Shown here piece by piece: positions 17,621 through 25,370 of a stretch of 64,000 nt of DNA. Within the stretch, counting starts at the first letter, position 1; every line of letters starts with the position of its first letter. A program made the position numbers and the translations under genes. Below the pieces are notes generated by a model. The model saw only the letters and a list, made by a program, of their open reading frames with translations, had not been told where the DNA came from and did no database searches. The stretch is from the NCBI RefSeq assembly GCF_026283945.1, contig NZ_JAPDPC010000001.1:1-64000 (forward strand), given 5' to 3'. The stretch is from Dyella humicola. Its GTDB lineage: Bacteria; Pseudomonadota; Gammaproteobacteria; Xanthomonadales; Rhodanobacteraceae.

Positions 17621-19105
17621 ATGACCCGGCTCGTCATTGTCGTCGAGAAGGCCTCCGACTGGAGTTCCTACTATCCGTCCGTCGACGTCGTTACCGCGAT
17701 GGACTACCTGCGCGAGCCGATCGGCGGCGACGACGAGCGCACGCACGTCATCAACCTCTGCCGCAGTTACAAGTACCTGGGCACGGGTTACTACGTATCC
17801 TTGTTGGCCGAGGCGCGCGGGCACCGCGTGATGCCTTCCGTGCGCACGGTGAACGACTTGCGCCGCCGCTCGCTCTACGGCCTGGATATCGAGGACCTGA
17901 GCACCAGGCTCACCGACTTCCTGCCTGCCGGCGGCCGCGATACCACCGATTTCGGCATCCTCGTCTACTTCGGCCAGACGGCTTACCCCGCGCTGCAGGA
18001 CCTGGCGCGGCAGGTCTTCGAAACGTTTCCCTGCCCGCTGCTTCGCGTCGAGTTCGAGCGCGATCGCGTGTGGCAGGTCAGCGCGATCAAGCCGGTGGGC
18101 CTGCATACGCTGATCGATGCGCAGGAAGACGCTTTTGCCGAGGAGCTGGATCGCTTCAGCAAGAAGCTGTGGCGCAAGCCCAAGGCGCGCAAGCAGTTCC
18201 GCTACGACATCGCGATGCTGGTGGACCCGGCCGAGCAAATGCCGCCGTCGAACAAGAAGGCGTTGAAGTCATTCATCGCAGCTGGCAAGGAACTCGGCAT
18301 CGAGGTCGATCCGATCGGCAAGAACGACTACCAACGCCTGGCCGAATACGACGGCCTGTTCATCCGCGAGACTACGGCCAGCGACAACCACACCTATCGC
18401 TTCGCGCACCGCGCCGAGAAGGAAGGCATGGTGGTGATGGACGATCCGACCTCGATCCTGCGCTGCACCAACAAGATCTTCCTCAACGACCTGATGGTGT
18501 CGCGCAAGCTCGCCGTGCCGCGCACCGAGATTCTTTATCGCGACGACAGCAAGGGTTTGAAGGAAGTGGCGTCGAAGCTGGGCTATCCGCTGGTGCTGAA
18601 GATTCCGGACGGCTCGTTCTCGCGCGGCGTGGTGAAGGTGGAGAACGAGGTCGCACTGGGCAAGGCCACGGCCGAGTTGTTCCAGCACAGTGCCCTGTTG
18701 CTGGCGCAGGAATTCGTCTACACCGAGTTCGACTGGCGCATCGGCGTGCTCAACAACGAGGCGCTCTACGCCTGCAAGTACTACATGTCGCGCGGCCACT
18801 GGCAGATCTATAACCATGGCGCGAAAGGCGCGTCGAAATCCGGCGAATCGGAGACGATTCCCGTGCGCGACGCCCCGGCCGACGTGGTGAAGTTGGCACT
18901 GAAGGCCACCCAGGCGATTGGCGATGGCCTCTACGGCGTCGACCTCAAGCGCGTGGGCGACAAGCCGGTGGTGATCGAGGTGAACGACAACCCGTCCATT
19001 GATGCCGGCGTGGAAGATGCGTATCTCGGCGAGGAGCTGTACGCGCGCATCATGCAGGAGTTCCTGCGTCGCATGGAGCGCAAGCGTTCGGGCACTCGTG
19101 GCTGA
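17621..19105 (+). CDS. RimK-like ATP-grasp ligase with RLAN N-terminal domain
   Basis: The 494-residue cytosolic protein begins MTRLVIVVEKASDWSSYYP and has an RLAN-type N-terminal region (about 1-160). A linker follows, then a RimK-family ATP-grasp domain (about 285-485). The ATP-grasp shows CTNKIFLNDLM, the ATP-binding Lys in LVLKIPDGSFSRGVVKV, the AQEFVYTEFDWRIGVL strand and the metal-binding end VIEVNDNPSIDAG. Family members join an amine or amino acid to a carboxylate with ATP hydrolysis; E. coli RimK adds Glu to ribosomal protein S6. RLAN-containing versions are predicted peptide or amino-acid ligases whose substrate is not settled. The divergent GNAT gene supports a shared pathway. Confidence 0.87.
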   Translation: MTRLVIVVEKASDWSSYYPSVDVVTAMDYLREPIGGDDERTHVINLCRSYKYLGTGYYVSLLAEARGHRVMPSVRTVNDLRRRSLYGLDIEDLSTRLTDFLPAGGRDTTDFGILVYFGQTAYPALQDLARQVFETFPCPLLRVEFERDRVWQVSAIKPVGLHTLIDAQEDAFAEELDRFSKKLWRKPKARKQFRYDIAMLVDPAEQMPPSNKKALKSFIAAGKELGIEVDPIGKNDYQRLAEYDGLFIRETTASDNHTYRFAHRAEKEGMVVMDDPTSILRCTNKIFLNDLMVSRKLAVPRTEILYRDDSKGLKEVASKLGYPLVLKIPDGSFSRGVVKVENEVALGKATAELFQHSALLLAQEFVYTEFDWRIGVLNNEALYACKYYMSRGHWQIYNHGAKGASKSGESETIPVRDAPADVVKLALKATQAIGDGLYGVDLKRVGDKPVVIEVNDNPSIDAGVEDAYLGEELYARIMQEFLRRMERKRSGTRG

Positions 19106-19219
19106 CTACACGGACGATCCGACGGCGCGTCCCTGCGCCGCCGCACCGTGACTTTGCGCGGAGTAGCTTCCGCGATCCACTGCCAAGTGAATTCGATGAA
19201 GGCCGGACCGGCCTAGCTC

Positions 19220-19477
19220 CTAGTTCCAGATCAGCCGGGAAGCCGGTTGCCGGCGGGAGCGGCGCAGCGCACTCAGCACCTGCCGCGGCAGGGCCGGTTC
19301 CAGCGCGAGCAGAACGATCAGCGGGGCGCCAATCAGCCAGAAGGCCGGCGTCCAGCCCAGCGACCGCGTATGGACCGGCACCAGGGTCGTCAGCAGCAGC
19401 GCGCCACCGGCCAGCAACCACAGCAGGGCGCCGCCGAGCAGGCGTTCTTGACGGGCGGTATCAGGCTTCGATCGCAT
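19220..19477 (-). CDS. Small two-helix membrane protein
   Basis: The 85-residue product begins MRSKPDTARQERLLGG. Two hydrophobic helices (about 14-33 and 41-63) are joined by the short loop VPVHTRSLGW, and the C-terminal tail is strongly basic (SALRRSRRQPASRL). The frame also opens at an upstream codon (19516), adding 13 polar residues; ATG 19477 is the simpler choice. I do not recognise a family. It converges on the RimK-like gene and is divergent from aroE. No further function can be read from the sequence. Confidence 0.6.
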   Translation of the reverse strand: MRSKPDTARQERLLGGALLWLLAGGALLLTTLVPVHTRSLGWTPAFWLIGAPLIVLLALEPALPRQVLSALRRSRRQPASRLIWN

Positions 19478-19656
19478 GCTGGTGGTCCGTTCGTTGCGGG
19501 TGGACCCAGCCTGCAACGGCCCGATCTCAAAACCTGCGATAGCTGGTGAAACGATTGCTTCGGGAGCGTCCAGAGACGCCCGGGCCCGCTAAAATGGGGC
19601 GGTGGCAACGACCGGGCACGACCTGGCGGGCATCGAGACAGGTTCAAGGAGTACCT

Positions 19657-20487
19657 ATGAGCGCAGGACAATTCGCGGTGTTTGGCCACCCCATCAGCCA
19701 CTCCCTGTCGCCACAGATTCATCAGGCTTTCGCGCGCCAGTTCAAGCTGGAGCTGGAATACCGCAGCATCGATGCCGCCCCGACCGACTTCGAAACCGCG
19801 GTACGCCGCTTCTTTGCCGATGGGGGTCGCGGCGCCAACGTCACGCTGCCGCATAAGGGGGCCGCGTTCGCCTTGGCCGACGAAAGCAGCGTCGCCGCCA
19901 CGCGCGCAGGCAGCGCCAACGTGCTCACCGTCCTGTCCGATGGCCGCCTGGCTGCCCACAACACCGATGGGGCCGGCATGGTGCGCGACATCGCCGAGCG
20001 CCACAGTGTCGATCTGCGCGGCCACACCGCCCTGCTGCTTGGCGCTGGCGGCGCGGCGCAAGGTGTGGCGTGGGCGATGCTGGATGCCGGCGTAGAGACG
20101 CTAACCATCGTCAATCGCTCGCCGGAGGCAGCCGATGCCTTGGCTGATGCGATCGGCGATCCGTCCCGGGCACATACCCGCTATTGGGAAGACCTGGCCG
20201 GTCTGGGCGCGTTCGATTTGATCATCAATGCCACCTCGGCGGGCGTACTGGGCAAGTCGCTCGACCTGCCGTTCGCCATCGTGGGCAATCGCGCACTCTG
20301 CTACGACCTTTCCTATGGCAAGGCCGCTACCGGGTTCCTCGCCTGGGCACGTACCGCTGGTGCGCGCTACGCCTTCGACGGTCTGGGCATGCTGGTGGAA
20401 ACCGCCGCCGACTCCTTCGAGTTGTGGCATGGACGACGTCCGAATACCGATCCCGTCTACGCCGAACTGCGCAAGCAGTTCGGCTGA
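19657..20487 (+). CDS. aroE: Shikimate dehydrogenase AroE
   Basis: AroE reduces 3-dehydroshikimate to shikimate with NADPH in aromatic amino acid synthesis. The 276-residue protein has the substrate-binding start FAVFGHPISHSLSPQIHQAF, the catalytic Lys67 in NVTLPHK and its partner Asp104 in NTDGAG. The Rossmann motif LLGAGGAAQGV is followed by NRSPEAADAL; the Asn-Arg matches NADP preference. FDGLGMLVEQ-type residues (FDGLGMLVE) close the site. ATG 19657 follows GGTTCAAGGAG and gives the family start; the frame upstream has no homology. A YkgJ-type gene begins 37 bp downstream and may be cotranscribed. Confidence 0.97.
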   Translation: MSAGQFAVFGHPISHSLSPQIHQAFARQFKLELEYRSIDAAPTDFETAVRRFFADGGRGANVTLPHKGAAFALADESSVAATRAGSANVLTVLSDGRLAAHNTDGAGMVRDIAERHSVDLRGHTALLLGAGGAAQGVAWAMLDAGVETLTIVNRSPEAADALADAIGDPSRAHTRYWEDLAGLGAFDLIINATSAGVLGKSLDLPFAIVGNRALCYDLSYGKAATGFLAWARTAGARYAFDGLGMLVETAADSFELWHGRRPNTDPVYAELRKQFG

Positions 20488-20524
20488 GCACCGTGATGCG
20501 GCGCGGCCAAGGCGGATCGAAAGC

Positions 20525-20791
20525 ATGACGCTGCCGAGCTGTCGCGCCGATTGCGGCGCGTGCTGTATCGCGCCGTCGATCAGCTCGCCGCTTCCGGGAA
20601 TGCCACACGGCAAGCCAGCCGGCATGCGTTGCATCCAGCTCACCAACGACAACCGTTGCGCGATCTTCGGTCGGCCAGAGCGCCCTGCCGTTTGTTCGAG
20701 GCTGCGCCCGGACGTCGCGATGTGCGGCAGCGACCGTGATCACGCGCTCGCGTATCTCGACGCACTCGAGGCGGCCACGCGCGCTGCCTGA
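20525..20791 (+). CDS. YkgJ family cysteine-cluster protein
   Basis: The 88-residue protein is rich in Cys. CRADCGACC near the N-terminus (residues 5-13) and the later MRCIQL, NRCAIF, PAVCSRL and AMCG make up the YkgJ/UPF0153 pattern, proposed to bind a zinc or iron-sulfur centre. The frame is open for about 100 codons upstream within aroE DNA, but the family start is at ATG 20525. Its role is unknown. It follows aroE by 37 bp on the same strand. Confidence 0.85.
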   Translation: MTLPSCRADCGACCIAPSISSPLPGMPHGKPAGMRCIQLTNDNRCAIFGRPERPAVCSRLRPDVAMCGSDRDHALAYLDALEAATRAA

Positions 20792-20929
20792 CGCTTTCTT
20801 CACGACCCTGATCACAGAACGCCTCGTTGCCGAAATGACGGACGGCTGGACGTCCGTTGCCTGAAGACGTCTCGCCGACGCACGTGCTAGCGTGCGCGGC
20901 GCAGGGGGCACATTGCGGGGAGTAACGTC

Positions 20930-22702
20930 ATGGTGCCTGAGGGTTTTGTCCGCCATCGTCTGGCGGTAGCCGTACTGTTGGCCACGCTGGCTGGTAGCGG
21001 CTTCGTCGCGCCGGCCCACGCTGATCCGGTGATTGGCTCGAACAACGTCGTCGTGGCCGATCCCGGTGTGCCTCGACCGCCGGGGCAGCCCTGTGTGGTG
21101 ACCTTGTTCACCGACCTGACGTTCACCGACTTCAACACGCGTCCCTACAGCTATACGCCACCTACCGCTTGCAGCGGAAGCTGGGCCAAGGTGGTGCTGG
21201 AGGCGGACTTCTCGGTGACGGCAGGTCGCCAGTACGACCGCACCGCTACCTTGTGGCTCGGTGGCGTGAACCTCTATTTCGGCACGACGCAGGAACCGTC
21301 CGCCACGGTCTCGCCAGCCTGGCACGTGGAGCGCGATCTCACCGACTATGCAGCGTTGTTGCGTAGTGCCGGCCAGGGCCAGGCGATCATCGGCAATATC
21401 GTCAACAGTACATACACCGGGGTGATCCACGGCAGCGCACGCTTGCTGTTCTACCCGGCCAACGCCCAGGCGCGCGCAGCAGATGTGCCCGATGCGGTGT
21501 ACCCGCTGGGCGCCGATCCGGTGGGCAGCACCACTACGCTGAACACATCGACGGACAAGCTGGCCAGGACGCTCACGCTGCCGCGCAATGTGGAACGCGC
21601 TTATCTGGACGTCTTTACGCAGAGCCAGAGTGGCGACGAATTCTGGTACACCTGCGTACCCGACGCGTATGCCGCGCTGGCTGAGGAATGTGGAGGCGGC
21701 AATTTCCGCGAGGCGGAGATCAGCATCGACGGGCAGCCTGCGGGTGTCGCGCCGGTGTATCCGTGGATCTATACCGGCGGCATCGATCCTTATCTGTGGC
21801 GCCCCACGCCCGGCGTACAGGCGCTCAACTTCATGCCCTATCGCATCGACCTGACGCCGTTCGCGGGCCAGCTAAGCGATGGCGCCGCGCATGAAGTGGC
21901 GGTGCAGGTGGCTGGCGCCAACGGCTATTTCTCTGCCACGGCGACCTTGCTGGTCTATCGCGACGCCCAGGCGCAGCAGGTCACTGGCTCGATAACGCGC
22001 AATACGCTGGTCGGTCAGCTGCCGACGCCGACCACAGCCAGCACGCTGGCAACGGCCAGCAATGGCGATGTGAGTGGCGATATCACGACAAAACTCGCGC
22101 GCAAGTTCGTCATCGAAGGCGTTGCCGATACGTCGCATGGTCACGTGACCAGCACGGTGACGCAAATTGTGGGCTTCGACGACGTGCAACGCTTCACCAT
22201 CAACAGCAGCACGTATCGTCAGCAGACGTTCCAGCGCACTTGGGCTGAGAGCGTCAGCCAGCATCGTATCGGCTCCGTGCTCACGACTGAGCAACGTGGG
22301 CGAGTCAGCTACCCGTTTACGCTCGACTACAACCAGCAGCTAGCCAGCGATGGCAGCATCAGTGCGGCTACTACCGTGCACCAGGGCTATCACCAGCATG
22401 ACGAGCGCCGTCTGTTCGGCATACCGTTGTATTCGGCCGAGGTGAACAACACGGTGGATAGCGCGGACACCTTGGCCTTCGATGCCAGCGGCGCACTCAC
22501 CGGTCATAGTGGGCAACAGAGCGCGCAGACGTTCGCGTTCCATGATGCTCTGGGCGGCTGCTATCGCACATCGCTGACCACCCAGGCTGGCGCGCTCGCA
22601 AGCTACACCGCGGGACAAGGCTGCCCGGATCATCGCAACCGGGTGTCGTGGTTCACTCATCCCGATGGTTCGCCGGGTCTCAGCTTGTCGCCCGGCGGTT
22701 GA
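20930..22702 (+). CDS. Secreted PNGase A-like peptide:N-glycosidase
   Basis: The 590-residue exported protein has a signal peptide (about 1-31, ending AHA). It matches the peptide-N4-(N-acetyl-beta-glucosaminyl)asparagine amidase A family, known from plants, fungi and a few acid-tolerant bacteria. Features include TLFTDLTFTDFNTRPYSY, CSGSWAKVVLE, ATLWLGGVNLYFGTTQEP and WHVERDLTDYAALL in the N-terminal half, and FREAEISIDGQPAG followed by PWIYTGGIDPYLWRP in the middle. A beta-rich C-terminal part (about 350-590) follows. Such enzymes release whole N-glycans from glycoproteins, including core alpha-1,3-fucosylated plant glycans. There is a good ribosome site (GCGGGGAG) before ATG 20930. It is a lone gene. 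Activity on host or plant glycoproteins is inferred. Confidence 0.85.
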   Translation: MVPEGFVRHRLAVAVLLATLAGSGFVAPAHADPVIGSNNVVVADPGVPRPPGQPCVVTLFTDLTFTDFNTRPYSYTPPTACSGSWAKVVLEADFSVTAGRQYDRTATLWLGGVNLYFGTTQEPSATVSPAWHVERDLTDYAALLRSAGQGQAIIGNIVNSTYTGVIHGSARLLFYPANAQARAADVPDAVYPLGADPVGSTTTLNTSTDKLARTLTLPRNVERAYLDVFTQSQSGDEFWYTCVPDAYAALAEECGGGNFREAEISIDGQPAGVAPVYPWIYTGGIDPYLWRPTPGVQALNFMPYRIDLTPFAGQLSDGAAHEVAVQVAGANGYFSATATLLVYRDAQAQQVTGSITRNTLVGQLPTPTTASTLATASNGDVSGDITTKLARKFVIEGVADTSHGHVTSTVTQIVGFDDVQRFTINSSTYRQQTFQRTWAESVSQHRIGSVLTTEQRGRVSYPFTLDYNQQLASDGSISAATTVHQGYHQHDERRLFGIPLYSAEVNNTVDSADTLAFDASGALTGHSGQQSAQTFAFHDALGGCYRTSLTTQAGALASYTAGQGCPDHRNRVSWFTHPDGSPGLSLSPGG

Positions 22703-22874
22703 ACGCGGGCAGGTCGCCGTGATGGGTCACGCATCGCGATCAGGGATGATCGCTTTGTGTGATGTACGTCGCATTCGACGACGCTGGGCAACATCTCCGC
22801 AATATGACCTCACTAAGCTGGCGCGCCGGTTGGCGCTTGTGCGCTGGCCTCCACCGATCACTTCAGCGCTGCCC

Positions 22875-23909
22875 ATGTCATCCGCATTCTCGCATCGTCG
22901 TACCGAGGGCGTTGCCCGTTACGCCTTGCTCATCGTCATCATCCTTGTCGCCTGCGGCGCTGGCGTGATCTTCTGGTTGCTGAAATCCCGCGCGGACGCC
23001 GACGAGCCTTCGACCGTGGTGGTGGCAGCCGCGGGACCCATCATCCGCGCAGGCGCGGATACGGACGAACTGTTGCAGCACGCGCGCCAGGCCATGGCGG
23101 AGCAGCGTCTGCTCGCGCCAGCGGGCAACAATGCCTTTGAGCTCTATCTCGCCGTGCTAAAGCGCGAGCCCGGCAACCGTGTTGCACAGGACGCGTTGCG
23201 CGAGATCTTCCCGTTCGCCGCCACGGCCGCCGAACAGACCATCGATCAGGGCGATGACGCCGAATCGCAGCGGCAGATCGGTTTGCTGACGCTCGCCGAT
23301 CCGCAGAACTACACCGTGACGTTATTGCAGGCCAAGCTGCAGGCGCAGCGTGACGCGGTGGCACAGCAGGCGCAGCAAGCGCTGCAAACCCAGAAGAGCG
23401 CGCAGCCCACGCCGAGCGTGGCGACAGCAAACCGCACGGTCGCTCCGGTCGCTTCCATGGCGACGGTACCGCCGACGCCCCCGCCCCCGCCGTCCTCGCT
23501 CAACAAAACCGCAAACGCCCCCACTCCTTCCGAGCAGGCCTTCGCACGGCTGCACGTGGAGTCCACACCGATCGAGGCCGCGCCAAGGGCCGCCGTGAGG
23601 CCGCGCGCGCCAGCCGTGGTCGCCGTGGCGGATGCACAGGGCGCGATGGCTCCCGCACTGGCGCATCGTGTCGAGCCGGTCTACCCGCCCGATGCACGCC
23701 GCGAGCGCCGCCAGGGCTGGGTGGATGTCACGTTTATTGTGCAACCCGATGGTTCCGTTGCCGCTGCAAGCGTGGCTGATGCCGATCCCAAGTACGTGTT
23801 CGACCGCGCTGCACTGAGCGCTGTGACTCGATGGACATTCACTCCGGCGACGCAGGACGGCACGCCGGTGGCTTCCGAGGTGCGGCAACGTATCGAGTTT
23901 CGCCTTTAA
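22875..23909 (+). CDS. TonB-like energy transducer with N-terminal repeat domain
   Basis: The 344-residue protein has one N-terminal membrane helix (about 17-36, YALLIVIILVACGAGVIFWL) and a helical domain of about 100 residues (about 55-155, including LLAPAGNNAFELYLAVLKRE). A Gln/Ala-rich and Pro-rich spacer (PPTPPPPPSS) leads to a C-terminal TonB domain (about 255-344: RVEPVYPPDARRERRQGW, VTFIVQPDGSV, TRWTFTPA). The TonB domain would contact TonB-dependent receptors and pass on energy from ExbBD. No exbBD or receptor gene is adjacent. The helical domain is shared with the next gene, so the pair looks like a duplication. ATG 22875 opens the membrane anchor; the frame upstream lacks homology. 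Confidence 0.85.
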   Translation: MSSAFSHRRTEGVARYALLIVIILVACGAGVIFWLLKSRADADEPSTVVVAAAGPIIRAGADTDELLQHARQAMAEQRLLAPAGNNAFELYLAVLKREPGNRVAQDALREIFPFAATAAEQTIDQGDDAESQRQIGLLTLADPQNYTVTLLQAKLQAQRDAVAQQAQQALQTQKSAQPTPSVATANRTVAPVASMATVPPTPPPPPSSLNKTANAPTPSEQAFARLHVESTPIEAAPRAAVRPRAPAVVAVADAQGAMAPALAHRVEPVYPPDARRERRQGWVDVTFIVQPDGSVAAASVADADPKYVFDRAALSAVTRWTFTPATQDGTPVASEVRQRIEFRL

Positions 23910-24157
23910 GAGGGCGTGCCATGGGGGCGGCTGGGCAAGCACGGCCGTGTCGTCGGGCTGTATCCCAGCCGCGTGATCACCGCCCGTTGATAAACCTCAG
24001 CAGGCCCTGGCGAAGGGGATGGACGTCCAATGGCGGCACCGACATCTTCGCGTAAGTCACATCGCTGACATCAGTGATCGCTAATGTGACAGTTCCGCCG
24101 GGGCGTCTGAGGGGCAGTCGTTCCCGAGTGCGGTTTCGACCCAATGTAGCGGCTGTC

Positions 24158-24700
24158 ATGTCTCGTCTCGCTTCTCTTGCACCACGTCAGCGCACGCTTG
24201 CCACCGTTTCCATCATGGCGGTGCTCGCACTCGCGGGCGGTGGCTTCTGGTTCCTTCATGGCGCAAAAGGCGGCTCAATGATCGCCTCCACGGACGGCCA
24301 GACGTCCGCGGCCAAGGACGATGGTGGCGTCGGCATCCTGCTTGATCTGGCCAAGACGGCCATCGGCGAAAATCGCCTCGTCGCTCCGGCTGGCAGCAAT
24401 GCCTATGAGTTTTATCTCAGCGTGCTGCAGCTCGACCCCAGCAACAAGGCCGCGCTGGATGAGTTGCATGAATCGTTCCCCAGCGCGTCGGCCGATGTAG
24501 AGCGCGCAATCAACAACAACGAACTGGACGAAGCGCAGCGTGAGCTGTCGCTGCTGCGAGAGTTCGACAGCACCAACTACATTCTTTCGCTGCTCGGCGG
24601 CAAGCTGGATGCGCAACGCCAGATCATGATCCGCCAGGATGAAGCGCGCGCCGAGGTGATCCAGTCGCAGCAGTCGGCTGCCACCGGCGCTACGCCGTAA
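24158..24700 (+). CDS. Membrane-anchored paralogue of the TonB N-terminal domain
   Basis: The 180-residue protein has an N-terminal basic patch, a membrane helix (about 20-37, SIMAVLALAGGGFWFL) and a periplasmic helical domain. The segment RLVAPAGSNAYEFYLSVLQL aligns with LLAPAGNNAFELYLAVLKRE of the preceding gene. The similarity runs on through FPSASADVERAINNNELDEA and the final KLDAQRQ, but the Pro-rich spacer and TonB domain are absent. It may pair with the preceding protein or act as a truncated, non-coupling version. Separation from the preceding gene is 248 bp, holding a GTCACAT/ATGTGAC inverted repeat (24056-24062 and 24084-24090). I know no name for the shared domain. Confidence 0.75.
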   Translation: MSRLASLAPRQRTLATVSIMAVLALAGGGFWFLHGAKGGSMIASTDGQTSAAKDDGGVGILLDLAKTAIGENRLVAPAGSNAYEFYLSVLQLDPSNKAALDELHESFPSASADVERAINNNELDEAQRELSLLREFDSTNYILSLLGGKLDAQRQIMIRQDEARAEVIQSQQSAATGATP

Positions 24701-24712
24701 GCGTTCGGTAGA

Positions 24713-24774
24713 AGCGCACCCTGTGCGCGATCACGGCGTCGCCGTTAGGTTGTCTGATTGCACACAGGGTGCGC
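24713..24774. repeat. REP-like inverted repeat (GCGCACC type)
   Basis: GCGCACCCTGTG (24714-24725) is complementary to CACAGGGTGCGC (24763-24774) around a 37-bp spacer. The same core, with AGTGCGCGA in place of TGTGCGCGA, occurs at 40703-40850. This resembles the GTAG-type REP sequences known in Stenotrophomonas and relatives. It lies between convergent genes and may end transcription. Confidence 0.7.
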
Positions 24775-24798
24775 TCCTAGCAAGCAAGCAACGAGGCA

Positions 24799-25335
24799 TC
24801 ATCCCGCCGCGAGATACTCGTCTTTCAAGCGGACATAGTTGGCCGCCGAGTAATGCAGCTGTTCGATCTGCTCGTCGCTGAGCAGACGCACGAGCTTGGC
24901 CGGATTGCCGACCCACAGTTCGCGCTCGCCCACCACCTTGCCCGGCGGGATCAAGCTGCCGGCACCGACAAATCCATACTTCTTCACGGTCGCTCCATCG
25001 AGCACGGTGGCGTGCATGCCGATCAGGCAGTAGTCCTCGATGGTGCAGGCGTGGATCACCGCTCCGTGGCCGATGGTGACGCCCTCGCCCACGATGGTGG
25101 GGAAACCGCCCGGCGAATACGGGCCATCATGGGTGACGTGGATGACGGCGCCGTCCTGAACGTTGCTGCGGGCGCCAATGCGAATGAAGTGCACGTCGCC
25201 GCGCAAGACGGCGCCCGGCCAGATCGATACATCGTCGCCGAGCTCGACCGCACCGATGACGGTAGCCGCCGAGTCGACGTAGACGCGCTGGTGAAGCGTG
25301 GGCCAGATGCCCTTGTATTTGCGTATGGAATCCAT
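24799..25335 (-). CDS. Gamma-class carbonic anhydrase family protein
   Basis: The 178-residue left-handed beta-helix protein is built of hexapeptide repeats (VIGAVELGDDVSIWPGAVLR and onward). The putative metal ligands are present: His in VIHVTHDG, and the pair in IGHGAVIHACTI. The loop after THDGPYSPGG is typical of the YrdA/CaiE/PaaY subgroup, many of which hydrate CO2 weakly or not at all, or act on CoA substrates in other ways. It ends with a C-terminal helix (EQIEQLHYSAANYVRLKDEY). It is a single gene, 36 bp upstream of the patatin gene's stop codon and transcribed the same way, but the pair need not be an operon. Confidence 0.9.
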   Translation of the reverse strand: MDSIRKYKGIWPTLHQRVYVDSAATVIGAVELGDDVSIWPGAVLRGDVHFIRIGARSNVQDGAVIHVTHDGPYSPGGFPTIVGEGVTIGHGAVIHACTIEDYCLIGMHATVLDGATVKKYGFVGAGSLIPPGKVVGERELWVGNPAKLVRLLSDEQIEQLHYSAANYVRLKDEYLAAG

Positions 25336-25370
25336 CGGCCTATGGTACTGCGCGGTGGCCAGAGGCGCGC

